Positions 8,396-21,100 are shown, counted from the stretch's first letter. The stretch: 64,000 nucleotides of DNA from Prevotella sp. tf2-5 (GCF_900115435.1 NZ_FOWK01000003.1:62001-126000); one strand, 5' to 3'. Numbers and translations: made by a program. Notes: generated from the sequence alone by a model not told the origin.

Positions 8396-9406
8396 ATGAG
8401 CAGGCTGAAGGATCATCTTAATAGTCGCTATTTCGAGGCTGCCAACCAGATGACCTCGAAAAAGGCAAGGCGGAGAATCGTAGCTTATGTGGAAAGTTAC
8501 GACGATATCTACTTCTGGCGTACCGTCTTGGGACGCTTTGAGGATGATAAACGCTACTTTGAGGTGATGCTGCCTTCCCACCAGAAATTGGAACGTGGGA
8601 AGAAATCGGTATTGATGTCCTTTATAGAGGGTAGGATAGGAGAGGATATGATCGCCTGTGTGGATGCGGATTATGATTATCTGCTACAGGGTGTCACTCC
8701 ACAATCGAAGAAGGTGGTGGAGAGTCCTTATGTGTTCCATACTTATGCTTATGCTATCGAGAACCTGCAGTGTTACGCACCCTCTCTTCATGATGTCTGT
8801 GTCGCCGTCACCCTCAACGATCATCGTCTCTTTGATTTCGAGGATTATCTTACGCAGTATAGTGAGGCGATATTCCCTTTGTTTATATGGTCGGTATGGG
8901 CATACCGTACAGGTCGGCATAACCAATTCTCCCTGTCTGATATGGCAAGGGTGATAGACCCGGGGGGCTTCAATGTCTTTGATCCGCAACCGTCTCTTGA
9001 CCATCTCCGTCAGAAAGTCTGTAGGAAGGTTAGACAGCTACAGACAGAGTTCCCTGGTAATAAGGAGTCTTATCTGAAGCTGAAAGCGGAGATTAAAGAA
9101 CTGGGTGTTACTCCACAGACCACCTATCTTTATGTACAAGGGCATTCCTTGTTTGACAATGTGATAGTCCCTATATTAAATAAGGTGTGTAACCGGCTCC
9201 GTCTGGAAAGACAGGATGAGATCACGCGGACGGCACGGCATCATACGCAACGCAGAAACGAGATGTCCTGCTACGAACACTCGTTGCAGGACATCCGTCA
9301 GATGTTGAAGAAAAATAGTGGTTACATGCAGTCAGAACAATTCCGTCGTGTACAGTCAGATGTGGAGCAGTATCTTACGATAGGACATAAGTCTCCAGAA
9401 ACTTAA
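8396..9406 (+). CDS. DUF4435 TOPRIM-like protein, partner of the ATPase
   Basis: A 336-residue protein with the DUF4435 layout. E33 sits in YVESYDD and an acidic D90-x-D92 (plus D94) in CVDADYDYL. This E...DxD pattern is the TOPRIM metal site of OLD-family nucleases and of PARIS AriB. The AYAIENLQCY segment (about residue 120) is also typical of DUF4435. In PARIS the equivalent protein is a toxin-like nuclease held by the ATPase; whether this protein acts so is inference. It is probably cotranscribed with the ATPase 45 bp upstream. The last 32 bp overlap, tail to tail, the end of manA on the other strand. Confidence 0.82.
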   Translation: MSRLKDHLNSRYFEAANQMTSKKARRRIVAYVESYDDIYFWRTVLGRFEDDKRYFEVMLPSHQKLERGKKSVLMSFIEGRIGEDMIACVDADYDYLLQGVTPQSKKVVESPYVFHTYAYAIENLQCYAPSLHDVCVAVTLNDHRLFDFEDYLTQYSEAIFPLFIWSVWAYRTGRHNQFSLSDMARVIDPGGFNVFDPQPSLDHLRQKVCRKVRQLQTEFPGNKESYLKLKAEIKELGVTPQTTYLYVQGHSLFDNVIVPILNKVCNRLRLERQDEITRTARHHTQRRNEMSCYEHSLQDIRQMLKKNSGYMQSEQFRRVQSDVEQYLTIGHKSPET

Positions 9407-10331
9407 TAGTTCCCTCTGTTCTTATCTCTTTGACTGTAGCAGGGATAAGGACGGTCTCACCAGCATGGAAACTCACTTCTTCCCCGTCAATAGTCAATGT
9501 ACCCTCTCCCTTCAGTCCAATTAGGATGACGAAAGAGTCGAGTTCACTATAGTCTATCGTCATCGGCTCTGTCAGGTCGTAGACTGCAGTGTTGAAATAA
9601 GGACACTCCACCAATAGCTGACTCTCGTTTTTCTGGGGGGTATACGACGTGCGGTAATCCTCAAGGACGGTATAGTTAATGCTCTCAGAAGCCTCCTGGG
9701 TGTGTAACTGACGATAGTTGCCGTCCTTGTCCTTGCGCTTGAAGTCGTAAATTCGATAGGTCACATCGGAGGTCTGCTGGATCTCCGCCAAGAAGCAACC
9801 GGCGCCAATGGCATGGATGCGTCCTGCGGGGATAAAGAAACAGTCACCCTCTTTTACCTCATATTGGGCAAGAGCGTCACAGATGGTGTCATTTTCTACC
9901 ATCTCCTTATATTGCTCAGAGGTAATTTGCCGTCTCAGCCCGTTATAGAGTTTTGCCGTTGGAGCGCTGTCCATCACAAACCACATCTCGGTCTTACCAC
10001 GACTCTTTCCCTGTCGGTGGGCTATCTCGTCAGTGGGGTGTACCTGTATACTCAGGTCCTGACGGGCATCGATGAATTTAATAAGTAAGGGAAACTCATC
10101 GCCAAAACGCTTATAGTTTGTCTCACCGACTAACTGTCCTTTCATTTCATGTACTAATTGATTGAGGGATCGCCCGTCACCAATGGTTATCGTTTCATTA
10201 TCCTTAACACCAGAGATCTCCCAGCTCTCACCCACATTCTCCATTTGTGCATTGAGTTTCTTGAAGTGGATAATCTTGTCGCCTCCCCATAGCGTCTGTT
10301 TTAATAATGGTTCAAATTTGTAGTAATTCAT
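9375..10331 (-). CDS. manA: Mannose-6-phosphate isomerase, class I
   Basis: Interconverts mannose-6-phosphate and fructose-6-phosphate, feeding mannose catabolism and GDP-sugar synthesis. The 318-residue length is the short Bacillus/Bacteroides type. Family features are LKQTLWGG at the N-terminus, the zinc-site QVHPTDEIAHR with GKTEMW, the second site GDCFFIPAGRIHAIGAG, and a C-terminal cupin ending in ETVLIPA. The start MNYYKFEPLL is standard. It lies 20 bp after trkH and ends the dxs-trkA-trkH-manA transcription unit. Its 3' end overlaps the DUF4435 gene by 32 bp. Confidence 0.93.
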   Translation of the reverse strand: MNYYKFEPLLKQTLWGGDKIIHFKKLNAQMENVGESWEISGVKDNETITIGDGRSLNQLVHEMKGQLVGETNYKRFGDEFPLLIKFIDARQDLSIQVHPTDEIAHRQGKSRGKTEMWFVMDSAPTAKLYNGLRRQITSEQYKEMVENDTICDALAQYEVKEGDCFFIPAGRIHAIGAGCFLAEIQQTSDVTYRIYDFKRKDKDGNYRQLHTQEASESINYTVLEDYRTSYTPQKNESQLLVECPYFNTAVYDLTEPMTIDYSELDSFVILIGLKGEGTLTIDGEEVSFHAGETVLIPATVKEIRTEGTIKFLETYVLS

Positions 10332-10351
10332 ATATGCTAGTTTGATTCAGA

Positions 10352-11812
10352 TTAATTGTCTCTCCAGAACCCTCGTGTGAACAATACCAGAACACTCATA
10401 ATCTCCAGACGTCCTACCAGCATCAAGAAGGAGCATACCCATTTGATGAAGTCAGGCAACTGGCTCCATGACATCTCTGGACCAATCTGTGTCCCAAGAG
10501 ATGGTCCGACATTACTGATACAGCTCAAGGCAATGGTGATGGCGTTCGTATTGTCAATTCCCGCTACTATCATAATCGTTGCGGATAATAGTACCATCAA
10601 AGTGAAGATGGCAAAGAAGGCAAGTAGTGAGTTCAGCTTCTGCTGAGAAACAGGTTGCCCGTTGATCTTCACAGGAAGGACCGCATTTGGATGGAGCAGT
10701 TTATGGAATTCATTGCGTAAGACCTTCATAATCATCACACCACGGATACACTTGAATCCACCAGTAGTGGAACCAGCACATGCTCCTAAAAACATCAAAC
10801 AGCCAAGGATGACCCATGTGATGTGAGGCCATAATGCCGCATCGTCATTGAAGAGTCCTGTGGTGGTCATAAACGATACTACTTGGAATAGAGAAGAACG
10901 GAATGCTCTCTCTATACCGTATCCGTTATGTGACATCAACAGATACATGATCCATATCGTGGATACGGTGATGAGAAAGATATACAGTTTAAACTCTGAA
11001 TTCTTGAAAAGGTTGGCGACCTTTAAGCGGAACACAGCGAAATAGAGCATGGTGAAGTTGATACCTGCCAGGAACTGGAACAGGATAGCGATGTACTCAA
11101 TTGTCGGTGACCGGAAAAATGCCGCAGAGTCATTATGAGGAGAGAAACCACCTGTCGCCGTTGTGGTCATCGCATAGTTGATACTGTCGAAGACGTCCAT
11201 CCCCGCAATATAGAAAGAAAGGACACAAGCAATGGTAAGCGCAGAATATATGGACCATATCCATTTGGCGGTGGTGGAGAGACGGGGGTGCATCTTCGAG
11301 CGGATAGGACCTGTAGCTTCCGCAGCAAAGATCTTCACGCTACCGCTTCCTACCATAGACGGTAGAATGGCAATGGTGAAGAACACGATTCCAAGTGCCC
11401 CAATCCATTGAGTCTGTGTACGCCAGAACAGAATAGCATGTGGCATCCATTCCACATCATCAATAATGGTGGCACCCGTCGTAGAGAATCCGGACATGGT
11501 CTCGAAGAAGGCATCCGTCACATTATCAATATATCCTCCAATAAGAAACGGAATCATGCCAAACAGACTGAATACCGTCCATGTCAGCGTGACTAGAAGA
11601 TAGGCATCACGACGACCCAGATTGTTATTGGCGTTCCGCCCTATGAATTTAAGGATAAAGCCACAACTGAAGGTAAACAACGTGGACAGCAGGAAAGCCA
11701 TCATATCGTCTTCCATATAATAGAATGATATACACGTGCAACAGGTCAGCAGTGATCCTAATAGTAGGAGCAGCGAACCGATGATCTTGTATATCAATGG
11801 ATAGTTTACCAT
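10352..11812 (-). CDS. trkH: Trk potassium uptake channel subunit TrkH
   Basis: Integral inner-membrane K+ translocator that works with the TrkA gating ring encoded just upstream. The 486 residues contain about ten hydrophobic segments and four pore-like repeats, e.g. FFETMSGFSTTGATI, ATGGFSPHN, MTTTGLFNDD and SNVGPSLG, each with the expected selectivity-loop glycine. The start codon overlaps the trkA stop region by 7 bp, which indicates translational coupling. Family length is about 480-490. Confidence 0.94.
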   Translation of the reverse strand: MVNYPLIYKIIGSLLLLLGSLLTCCTCISFYYMEDDMMAFLLSTLFTFSCGFILKFIGRNANNNLGRRDAYLLVTLTWTVFSLFGMIPFLIGGYIDNVTDAFFETMSGFSTTGATIIDDVEWMPHAILFWRTQTQWIGALGIVFFTIAILPSMVGSGSVKIFAAEATGPIRSKMHPRLSTTAKWIWSIYSALTIACVLSFYIAGMDVFDSINYAMTTTATGGFSPHNDSAAFFRSPTIEYIAILFQFLAGINFTMLYFAVFRLKVANLFKNSEFKLYIFLITVSTIWIMYLLMSHNGYGIERAFRSSLFQVVSFMTTTGLFNDDAALWPHITWVILGCLMFLGACAGSTTGGFKCIRGVMIMKVLRNEFHKLLHPNAVLPVKINGQPVSQQKLNSLLAFFAIFTLMVLLSATIMIVAGIDNTNAITIALSCISNVGPSLGTQIGPEMSWSQLPDFIKWVCSFLMLVGRLEIMSVLVLFTRGFWRDN

Positions 11813-13164
11813 AAGATATTTGACTTGAAGAACTTCTCTATCTTTTTCAGATTCTGTTCATGACAGAATACCATGACAGAGTCACCTGCCATGATTTGTG
11901 TGTTACCATTGACAAGGATTCCCTCGTCATGACGAACGAGACCGCCGATCGTCACACCAAAAGGAAGCCCTAAGTCCTTTACTGGTTTCTTGGTAACTCT
12001 GGAACCTTCTGCCGCGGTAAACTCCGCTACATCGGAGTCGACCATCATCAGAGAACGGACATTGCTGACATCCGCGTCCAGCATCATTTGGTAGATATGA
12101 CTGGCGGCTACTGTCTTCTTATTAATAATCGTTCCGATATCCAAACTCTCTGCCATCTCCACATAGTCAAGGTTCTCAACCATAGCCACCGTCTTCCTGA
12201 CACCGAGTCGCTTGGCGGTCAGGCAGGCTAGAATATTCGTCTCTGCATTTCCTGTCAGGGCGACGAAAGCCTGTGTATTGTCGATACCCTCTTCCTGCAA
12301 TAATCCAAGGTCACGGGCATCTCCATGGATGATCATGGTGTCTGTGTCGCAAAGAAGTTCGTTCAACTGCTCACAACGCCGCTCGCTCTTCTCAATGATT
12401 TTCAAGTTCATATATTCAGGAAGCGTCAACCCCACGCGAACGGCAGTCTTTCCTCCACCCATGATAATGACATTCTTCACATCAGCATAATGCTCCTTTC
12501 CGGAAATCTTGCGTATATAAGGAATATACTCGCTGGTCGTCATGAAGTAGGCGAGGTCGTTGACACATAATTTATCATTACCACTCGGTATCAGTGTCTC
12601 GCCACCACGTTTGATGGCTACGACATGATAAGGGTCATCAGGACCGCAGAGGTTCTTCAGTGGCTCATTGAGTATCTCACAGGTCTTTCGTAGTTTGATA
12701 CCCAGCATTACCAAAGCACCGCCATGTACGTCCCAGCGTTGTCTGACCCATGACATTTTCAGACCATTCGTGATGTCGATGGCGGCAAGGACCTCAGGAT
12801 AGATGAGGGAGTTGACCCCCATTCCCTCGAAGAATGGCTTCAGATGTGGTGCCAGGTATTCGTAGTTATCAATACGTGCAACTGTCTTCTTGGCTCCTAA
12901 AGCATGGGCAATACTGCATGCCGCCATGTTTTTGCTCTCATCTGGTGTCACCCCGACAAAGAGGTCAGCGGATTCCGTGCCGGCATCCTTCAGCGTCTTG
13001 ATACTTGTCGGAGAGCCTTGGATCGTCATGATATCATAACGACCGTCAAGACCTGCCAGTCGCGAGGCATCCGGGTCAATCAACACACAATCCTGATGAT
13101 CGCGTGAAAGGAGTTTTGACAGGTGAGTTCCAACGGCACCTGCACCGGCAATCACAATCTTCAT
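11806..13164 (-). CDS. trkA: Trk potassium uptake regulatory subunit TrkA
   Basis: Cytoplasmic NAD(H)-binding RCK protein that gates TrkH. The 452 residues hold two TrkA-N/TrkA-C pairs. The first Rossmann motif is [14 protein letters not shown] at residues 2-15, and the second is [15 protein letters not shown] near residue 230. Each is followed by an RCK_C domain, the last ending in DSVMVFCHE. It overlaps dxs by 4 bp upstream and trkH by 7 bp downstream, a tightly packed operon. Confidence 0.95.
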   Translation of the reverse strand: MKIVIAGAGAVGTHLSKLLSRDHQDCVLIDPDASRLAGLDGRYDIMTIQGSPTSIKTLKDAGTESADLFVGVTPDESKNMAACSIAHALGAKKTVARIDNYEYLAPHLKPFFEGMGVNSLIYPEVLAAIDITNGLKMSWVRQRWDVHGGALVMLGIKLRKTCEILNEPLKNLCGPDDPYHVVAIKRGGETLIPSGNDKLCVNDLAYFMTTSEYIPYIRKISGKEHYADVKNVIIMGGGKTAVRVGLTLPEYMNLKIIEKSERRCEQLNELLCDTDTMIIHGDARDLGLLQEEGIDNTQAFVALTGNAETNILACLTAKRLGVRKTVAMVENLDYVEMAESLDIGTIINKKTVAASHIYQMMLDADVSNVRSLMMVDSDVAEFTAAEGSRVTKKPVKDLGLPFGVTIGGLVRHDEGILVNGNTQIMAGDSVMVFCHEQNLKKIEKFFKSNILW

Positions 13165-15023
13165 GACTCTATCGCTTTTCTGATACTTGAGGCATCTAAG
13201 CCTACGATATGATGTAGTTCCTCAACAGTGCCATGTTCGACAAACTGGTCGTCTGGCATACCAAGACGGGTGACACGTGGGGAATAGCCGTGGTCGTTCA
13301 TCCATTCCACTACGGCAGATCCTAAGCCGCCATTCTTAACACCGTTCTCCACCGTGATGATGTGCTTGTATTTCTCGGCGACTTCCTGGAGGATATTCTC
13401 GTCAATGGGCTTCAGGAATCGCATATCGTAATGGGCAGCAGTTGTCCCCTCTACAGCTTCCGTCACGTTATTACCTATCGGACCAATAGAGAGCACGGCG
13501 ACATCCTCTCCGTCTTTCATCTTCCTGCCTGTCCCCACTTTGATTTCCTCAAAAGGACAACGCCAGTCCATCAAAACCCCTCCACCTCTTGGATAGCGGA
13601 TAACGAAAGGCCCCTTGTCAGGTAACTGGGCGGTGTACATCAGCCGGCGTAACTCATGCTCATCCATGGGGGAGGAGATGGTGAGGTTGGGTATAGGACG
13701 AAGTGCTGCAAGATCGAAGGCACCATGATGGGTAGGACCGTCTTCTCCTACGATACCAGCACGGTCGAAACAGAAGACGACATGCAGGTTCAATAATGCG
13801 ACATCGTGGATGATATTGTCAAAAGCTCTCTGTGAGAAAGCGCTGTATATATTACAGAAGGGTATCAGTCCGTCTTTCGCCATACCTCCAGAGAAGGTGA
13901 CGGCATGCCCCTCTGCGATGCCAACATCAAAAGCCCGGTCTGGCATCTCCTTCATCATGATGTTCATAGAACAGCCTGATGGCATTGCGGGTGTGACACC
14001 CACAATCTTGGGATTCTGTTTCGCCAGTTCCAACAGTGTGTGTCCGAAGACATCTTGGTATTTCTGAGGCTTGTTGGGGTCTTTGTCTACCAGTCGCTCA
14101 CCTGTCTCTGGGTCAAACTTGCCTGGTGCATGCCATGTTGTCACGTCTTTCTCCGCAGGGGCATAGCCATGTCCTTTTTGCGTATGTAGGTGTAACAACT
14201 TAGGACCTTTCATGTTCTTTAGCTGATTGAGGATACGTACCAACTCCTTTACATTATGTCCGTCGAAAGGTCCTAGATAACGAATGTTCATACCATCGAA
14301 GATGTTCTGCTGATGGGAGATAGCACTCTTCAAGGCATTAGCTAGTCGCTGGAGTCCGTTCTGACGCTCATCACTCATCAGCCCCTTCCTGTGCAACCAG
14401 TTGTTAACCTTGAATTTGATGGCATTATATGTCTCATTGGTACTTAAATCAATCAAGTATTGCTTCATGCCACCTACAGAACGGTCGATAGACATGTTGT
14501 TGTCATTTAGAATAATCAACATGTCATTGGGAGATGAAGATACGTTGTTCAGTCCTTCAAAGGCGAGCCCACCACTTAAAGCACCATCACCGATGACAGC
14601 CACCACATGACGATTGTCTTTACCGGTTTTCTTGGCTGCTACTGCCATACCTAACGCAGCAGAGACAGAGTTGCTGGCATGCCCGCATGCAAAAGTATCA
14701 TACTCGCTTTCATAGGGTGAGGGGAAGGGACGGATACCTCCTAACTTACGATTGGTACAGAACTGTTCTCGACGTCCTGTCAGAATTTTATGACCATACG
14801 CCTGATGTCCTACATCCCAGACAATTCGGTCTTCTGGGGTATTATAGACATAGTGTAAGGCGACGGTCAGCTCCACTACGCCGAGACTGGAAGCAAGGTG
14901 TCCAGGATTCACTGAAAGCTCCTTCACGATATCGTCGCGAAGCTCTTGGCATAGTTCTGGAAGTTGGTCGACCGACAACTTACGTAAGTCGTCGGGATAT
15001 TTGATGTTCTTGAGTAATTCCAC
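13161..15023 (-). CDS. dxs: 1-deoxy-D-xylulose-5-phosphate synthase
   Basis: Condenses pyruvate and glyceraldehyde-3-phosphate in the first step of the MEP isoprenoid pathway and also feeds thiamine and pyridoxal synthesis. Thiamine-diphosphate motif GDGALSGG...NDNNMSID, the [10 protein letters not shown] active-site segment, [12 protein letters not shown] and the transketolase C-domain are all present. I place the start at GTG 15023-15021 ([17 protein letters not shown]). The longer frame to TTG 15074 would place the promoter (15045-15075) inside the coding region. This gives about 620 residues, the family norm. First gene of dxs-trkA-trkH-manA. Confidence 0.94.
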   Translation of the reverse strand: MELLKNIKYPDDLRKLSVDQLPELCQELRDDIVKELSVNPGHLASSLGVVELTVALHYVYNTPEDRIVWDVGHQAYGHKILTGRREQFCTNRKLGGIRPFPSPYESEYDTFACGHASNSVSAALGMAVAAKKTGKDNRHVVAVIGDGALSGGLAFEGLNNVSSSPNDMLIILNDNNMSIDRSVGGMKQYLIDLSTNETYNAIKFKVNNWLHRKGLMSDERQNGLQRLANALKSAISHQQNIFDGMNIRYLGPFDGHNVKELVRILNQLKNMKGPKLLHLHTQKGHGYAPAEKDVTTWHAPGKFDPETGERLVDKDPNKPQKYQDVFGHTLLELAKQNPKIVGVTPAMPSGCSMNIMMKEMPDRAFDVGIAEGHAVTFSGGMAKDGLIPFCNIYSAFSQRAFDNIIHDVALLNLHVVFCFDRAGIVGEDGPTHHGAFDLAALRPIPNLTISSPMDEHELRRLMYTAQLPDKGPFVIRYPRGGGVLMDWRCPFEEIKVGTGRKMKDGEDVAVLSIGPIGNNVTEAVEGTTAAHYDMRFLKPIDENILQEVAEKYKHIITVENGVKNGGLGSAVVEWMNDHGYSPRVTRLGMPDDQFVEHGTVEELHHIVGLDASSIRKAIES

Positions 15024-15044
15024 CTTAATTCGTATATTACGGTG

Positions 15045-15075
15045 CGAAGATACAAAGTTTTTTTGAAATGACAAA
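15045..15075 (-). promoter_or_regulatory. Promoter of the dxs-trkA-trkH-manA unit
   Basis: On the minus strand TTTG (15075-15072), exactly 19 bases, TATCTTCG (15052-15045). The spacing is ideal with one mismatch in the -7 box. It decides the dxs start in favour of GTG 15023. Confidence 0.7.
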
Positions 15076-15126
15076 AAATATAATGAGAAAAAAGGACGAA
15101 GGAGCTTTGCTCCAATTGAAAAAATC

Positions 15127-18100
15127 TTATCGTGTCAGACTGAATTTCAGTGATAAGCCGAAATCGTGAGTCGTCGTGGGATAACTGCTGGCAGAGAGTA
15201 ATGGAGTGTTTGTCTGTCTGTCATAATATGCGCTGAGCGTCAACAATCTGGACAGGGTATAGTCTGCCATAAAAGATATCTTCAATGCTGTGTTACCACT
15301 GCTTGCGGCACTTGTCTGCGAGGCGATATCACGAGTGATGGCAGCCTGTTTACGCAAAGAGAAGTCAAGACGCATGTTCAGGTCATGATTGACACCAGTC
15401 TTCGGTGCGGTTGTTGTTGCCGTCTGTTGCTTGTCATTAGCTTTCTTCCTGCTGCCACGTTGTGCTTTCTTGACCTTGCGGTTGCCATTGCTTCCGAAGA
15501 GGTTGAAGTCACTGATCTTGTAGGCAAGACCAACCACCCAGTCGTTGGAACGGCTCTCGTTAATCTGGACACTCGTCATGGAAAGGTTCAAGACACGTGT
15601 GGTACGATACTCTACCTTTGCCGTGAGGTTGTTTTGGAAAGTGAAATCAACACCAATTAATGGCGAGAACGATTCGTTGAGGCTGACCGTTGGAACATTA
15701 TAGCCTAAGAGCGAGTTGGTGCCGGCATTCGCCGTGTAGCTTCCTACCGCATAGATGCTCTTATAGGCATGGTTGAAGGTCACGCTCTTGAACACGTCGC
15801 GGAACCACGGGAGTTTCGACAGTCCTGTATAGCGGACGGTCCAGTTCGGTAACAGACGTGTCAGTGACGGGAAGAAACTGAGTCCTCCTCCACTGCTGGT
15901 ATAGGCGGAGAGGAAGGCTGGGATCATCACGCTGGCATGGTATTGGTCAACACTGGTGCCATATTGCGCCTCCGCCCTCTGCTGGTAGGAGGCCAGCAAA
16001 CTACAGAACCTGTCGAACGAGGCGGAATGGAACCCATTGTTGGCATCCCCAATACCTTCAAGTGCTGATTTCAGGGAGATGGTAGTCATCGTGAAGGTAC
16101 CACTCTGCGTCGTCGGCATACCCTCAAACATATACTGTATGGATTTCGCCTTCGTCTCTGTACGACTGGCATTCAGGTCAATCTTCAGGTCACGGAAAGG
16201 TTCCAGCGTTGCCTTTATCTGTAAGTCCTTTGTCAGATTTGTGGTAGCAGGAGTTGCCACACTGTCGACCTCTAATAACCAACCATTGTTGTGTGCCTTC
16301 TGGATATAACTATCGTCAACCATACCAAAGGCAAAACCTAATCCTGGTGCCATCACACTACCTGTCCGTTGTCCGAAAGCATCTCCGATATTTGGCAGGA
16401 AGCCTGGAATTGACATGGAATACTGGTTGCGATAGGAGATTCCGATAGAGCGCACCATCATCAGGAGACGTGCACCTGTCTGTGCCGGTTTGTACCACCA
16501 CTGTTTCTCTGAGGGCGGTTTGGGCGCGATACTGAGCATCAGTTGGATGGTGTCACGATTCTTGATGCGGATACGATTGTCATCCAGGACTTTGTATTTT
16601 ATAGCATACTTCTTACCATCCTTGGTACGTGCAGTGACGGTCAGTTTCTTGGTTTTCTTACCATGGTTGACGATGATGGAGGAGTCTGCCATCAACGTAA
16701 CCTCCTTCTGCCATGCATTCTGGTTCTTGGGTAGTATCTTCTCCTCCTTCTTGTTTTGTTTAGCGTTTTTATCTTTCGCGTTCTTATCTTTTGTATTTTT
16801 GTCTTTCGTGTTATTTCTCGTTTTAGAGGTATTGGCACTTGCCGCTTTCTTGAACCTTTCATTTGCTTTCTTCAGGAAAGGGATATGGTTATAGAGTGTC
16901 TCCATATTGAAATTACCGTTGATATTCAACTGACGGTTATTCGCAATGGTGTTTCCTAAGTTCGTTCCATTCTCAAGGTCCGTACCACGTACCCATCGAT
17001 AAGTTGCATTATACGACGCATCTGCTGTCATCCAGTCAAAGATAGGCAGTTTGTTGAGAGGGAACTGGAAAGAGGCAGTGAAATGTTGCTGGTAGTCAAG
17101 AGGTACTCCGAAGTGGAGGATACTATGCCATACCGAGTCCTTCCAAGCCTCATAGCGGTCAGGATAGAGGTCTTTGTTGATAGGTCTCTCGTCATAAGGC
17201 TCCTCGATTTCCGCATGAGTCGCCGACTGGAAGTTCAGGTGCAGGTTCTTGGTAAGATCCCAACGAAGGGAGAACTCACGATTCCACAGGAATTGTGAAC
17301 TCCAGGAGACAGGGAGCTTTTGTCCTCCAAGATCCTCCATGTCCCGTTCTTGCAGCTCATGGTAGAACCTCTGTATATCCGTATTGAAGGAGATGTTCTG
17401 TGGTAACCAGTTCAGTCCGAACTGTTTCGGATATTGTGCCCATTTGGATTTGCTTTTACTCTTCTTGAAAGGCTCCCATGGCTTATAGACCGGAGAATAG
17501 CTGTAGTTCAGGGCTCCACGCCACTGGTTCTCGTTCTCATAGACAGTTGTCTCACCACTAGTATGGCGATGGGAGTTGCTGTAGGAGAAGGAGAAGTTAG
17601 CAGGGTCGTATGGCATAGGATGCCTCTTGGTCTTGATGCCAACTCGTACGTTTGACAAGGAGAAATTGGTAGTGGTCGATTTAGTCACGGCGATACTCTC
17701 AATAGAGTCACGTTCCTGTTTAGAGGCAGCGGCGTCCAGTGCGTCCTTCAGTTCCAGGTCGGTGTCTAACGGGTTATATTTCGGTCGTCTCTCCTCTTTG
17801 GTGATGGAATAATAGAGTGGTGCACTGACTTTCGCTTTGTCGGGGAAGAATTTACCCAGATCCACATTGGCTGTGATGGAGTAGGTCTTGTAATCGTCGT
17901 TGGAGCGTTGCAAGACGCCCTCTTCCAGTCCGCCGAATCCTGCTGTCATGATTTTTCCCGTCATATTGATCGAGCCGATGTCGGAGAGTTGCACATTCAG
18001 AGCACCGCTGGCAGCCCAGCCGCCATTGTTGTTGGTGTCCATCAGACGTAACTCGTTGACCCATACCTCTCCCGACTTATGCTCGTTGGAGATGTTGCGC

Positions 18101-21100
18101 ACACCGATCATCATCGTCTTGACCTCTCCAAGTGTCGGGTTACCTACTATACTGGCTGTATTGGAAGGATTACTGGGGTCTGCTATTGAGTATATCTGGT
18201 TGAAGGAGGCACCACCGCTGGCTCTTGACTTGTTACGTTCCTTCTTAAGTGTGGTAAACAAATTCAGGTCGAGGTCCAGCATGTTCTCCTTTGGCCATAC
18301 GGCACGACAGTCCTCCACGTTATATTTGTTATAGTCGTTACGGTCAGGAGTCAAAGAGAGAGGAATCTCGTATTCATAGTAATTGTTCTTATAGTCACTG
18401 CCAAAGCGGATGAATAAGGCGAGCTCTCCATTTTTGAGATTATAGTCGTCAATCAGGTGGTTGGCATGATTGAACATCTGTATATGTTTATAACGGCGCA
18501 AGTCCAGCATGGTATTCTTATAGACAGCCTTCGACTCACCAGGTGCCAAGTCGCGGACATCCATTTTCATTGACTGCTCGTTCTCTTCCACCAGCTGTGG
18601 CTGTGAGGGGTCGGTCACCCTGCTGATACCTGGTGGCAATACATAGTTGACGGGTCGTTTGTCGTTGTTCTCCTCGATGTTTACAGCACTGACCTCTAAG
18701 ATGCCACTCTCGGAAACAGTGGATAGCGGTTGCTGATAGATACGCCACTCTCCACGCACCAAGTCAAGAGAGCCGAAGCGCAGGACGATGGGACGTTTGA
18801 ACTGGGTGAGGAACATACGCATGAAACGCACACTGGTGAAGTCGCTGATGTTACCCACACAGTCCTCATACTGGTCGAGGGGGATGCGGAACTGATACCA
18901 TTTCACGGTCTCACGGTTACCGTTACGCAGGGAGACACTTGCCTCACGGATGTCCGTGATATGGTTTCTGCCCAACACCATATCCTCTGGTCGGATACTG
19001 ACTTTATATTGGAAGTAACGCTCGTACTCGTTGAGGGTGAAGTCCTGGTTGATATCCTCCACGTCCGGGAAAGTCTTGTAGCTGGTGTCATAACCCTCCG
19101 TCTGCTGGTCACTGTCAGGAGAGTTTCCCTGAGGCATGTTGATACGCTTGTAACGGTCGAGGATAGATGCCTGTCGCTCGTCAAGGTCTCTGCCGCGGAA
19201 ATAGTGGTAGTTGTCATTGGCAGGGTCAGCGTTCCAAGCCGCACGGACACTGTCATTCACATTGACACCATTGAGGAAGTTGGCATAGGCAGGTTTGGAA
19301 CGCTCTTCCTCGTCGTTAAGACCATTGAAGCCAACATCCTGTTTGGCTCGTGAACCTGGTGAGGTGGCGAAGGCGTATGTCTGAGTGGCTTGGATAGGTA
19401 CCTTACCCCACGGGGTATAAGAGAAATTATTCGTACCGTCTACAGGCATACCACTCTCATAGAATTTCTTACCGTCTTTCAGGATATCCTCGCTGACCTC
19501 TCCGAGATTGATATAGAGGTCGCCACCATATTCGTTAGCATCACTCTGTTGGTTGGTATAGATGAAGGGATCCAGCAGCCAGAACTCAATATACTCCACA
19601 TTGGCTGTCTCAAAATCGTTGGTGTCCAGCTTACGCATCATACCGCCCCATCGCTGCATGGGTCTGGTGAGTTTTCCCATGACGTCAACATCCGTGTCCA
19701 GGTTGTAGGCGCCACGCTCTTGCGGATAGTAGGCAAGGTTGAGGATAGGAAGTGTTGCCGTAGCACCGCTATAGGTGCTCTGCTGGCGGTTAGGATACAG
19801 CTCGCTCACATAGACGGCACGGACATAGTGGTTCGACAACTGCTCGAGGTCGCTCTTGATATGACTGGGTGTCAGGGAGGAGGTGCGGTAGGTGAAGAGT
19901 GGGTCGATGTTATACCAGGCGAGGAGTGAGCGGTTGAAGCCACTCGTCACGGAGTCTTTGTCATTATATTCCTTGAACATGGTAGGCACGCTCGACATTG
20001 TCCATGACTTGGGCTCGCTGACGTCAAGCCCGTTTTTCGCGTTCTCGAAGTCGTCAATATACGAGGCATTATCCTGAGTACCGCCAGCCTGTCCGGCAAT
20101 CAGTTGTGCGAACTCTCCCGTAAAGGAGATTTGTGAGGGTTGTGTACAATGCAGGAAAGGCAGTTTGTCGAGTATGTTCGTCAACCACTGACTCTCATGT
20201 TTCCAGTTGATATTAAGTCCCCACAGCATGTTACGCAGAGGCTCCTGTCCCATCGTGACTTTCGAGGTCAGGGTCTGTTCTGTGAGATACTGGAAGGTAC
20301 CACCTACTTGCAGGTCTTTCGAGAAGTCATACTCCCAGTTAAGACCTAGCATCGTCTTACGCTGCATACCATAATCAGTATTACTCTCCAACGACACGTT
20401 GACACTTGTTCCGGCATCGATGATGCTCTGGTTGAGGATGGTCACCTCACCAGCGGAGTAGTCGACACTATAGTCGGAGCCTTCGTTAAGGATGACTCCA
20501 CCGGCTGTCACGACCACCGAGCCTTGAGGTACGTTATAGGCTCCCAAGGAGATGACGTTGGCAGCGGTGCCCTTAAACTGTCCCACCAACAGGTATTTGT
20601 TCTTGTCTGTCATCTGTTTGGCGGCGGTCCTCGTGGTGTCGTAGAGCTCGCTGAACGTATATTTGGCGATCTTGTCGTCAGGGACATGATTCTTCTTCAG
20701 GAACTGGCGGAGCGTCTTGCCAAACGGTTCGACGGAGGGAAGGAAAACACGACCCTCGCTGACGGTATATCCTTCTACGTAGTCGAAGAATCCATTGGGG
20801 TGAGCACGGTTGTTGTTGTCCAGACGGTCACAGCCAAGTCCACGCAGCAAGGTGATGTCCTTCACCTCAGGGATATAGGTCAGGTAGACACCTGCCGTAT
20901 CGCTCTGGAACTTGATGTCGAGTCGGAACTTGGTCTTCTCCACATTCGATGCGAGGTAGTAGACGTTCTTCATCATCAAAGGCCAGTTGTTCTGGGAGGG
21001 GTTGTTGCTGGTATTCTTCAGCGACTTCACATAGAGCGCCTCGTTGGCTCTGGTCAGGTCACTGGCAAACTCTCCCACCTGGTAGGTCTGTCCTCCATAG

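Noticed and set aside
15024..15074. N-terminal extension of Dxs to TTG 15074
   Set aside because: It would contain the -7 box and most of the promoter and lacks family similarity.
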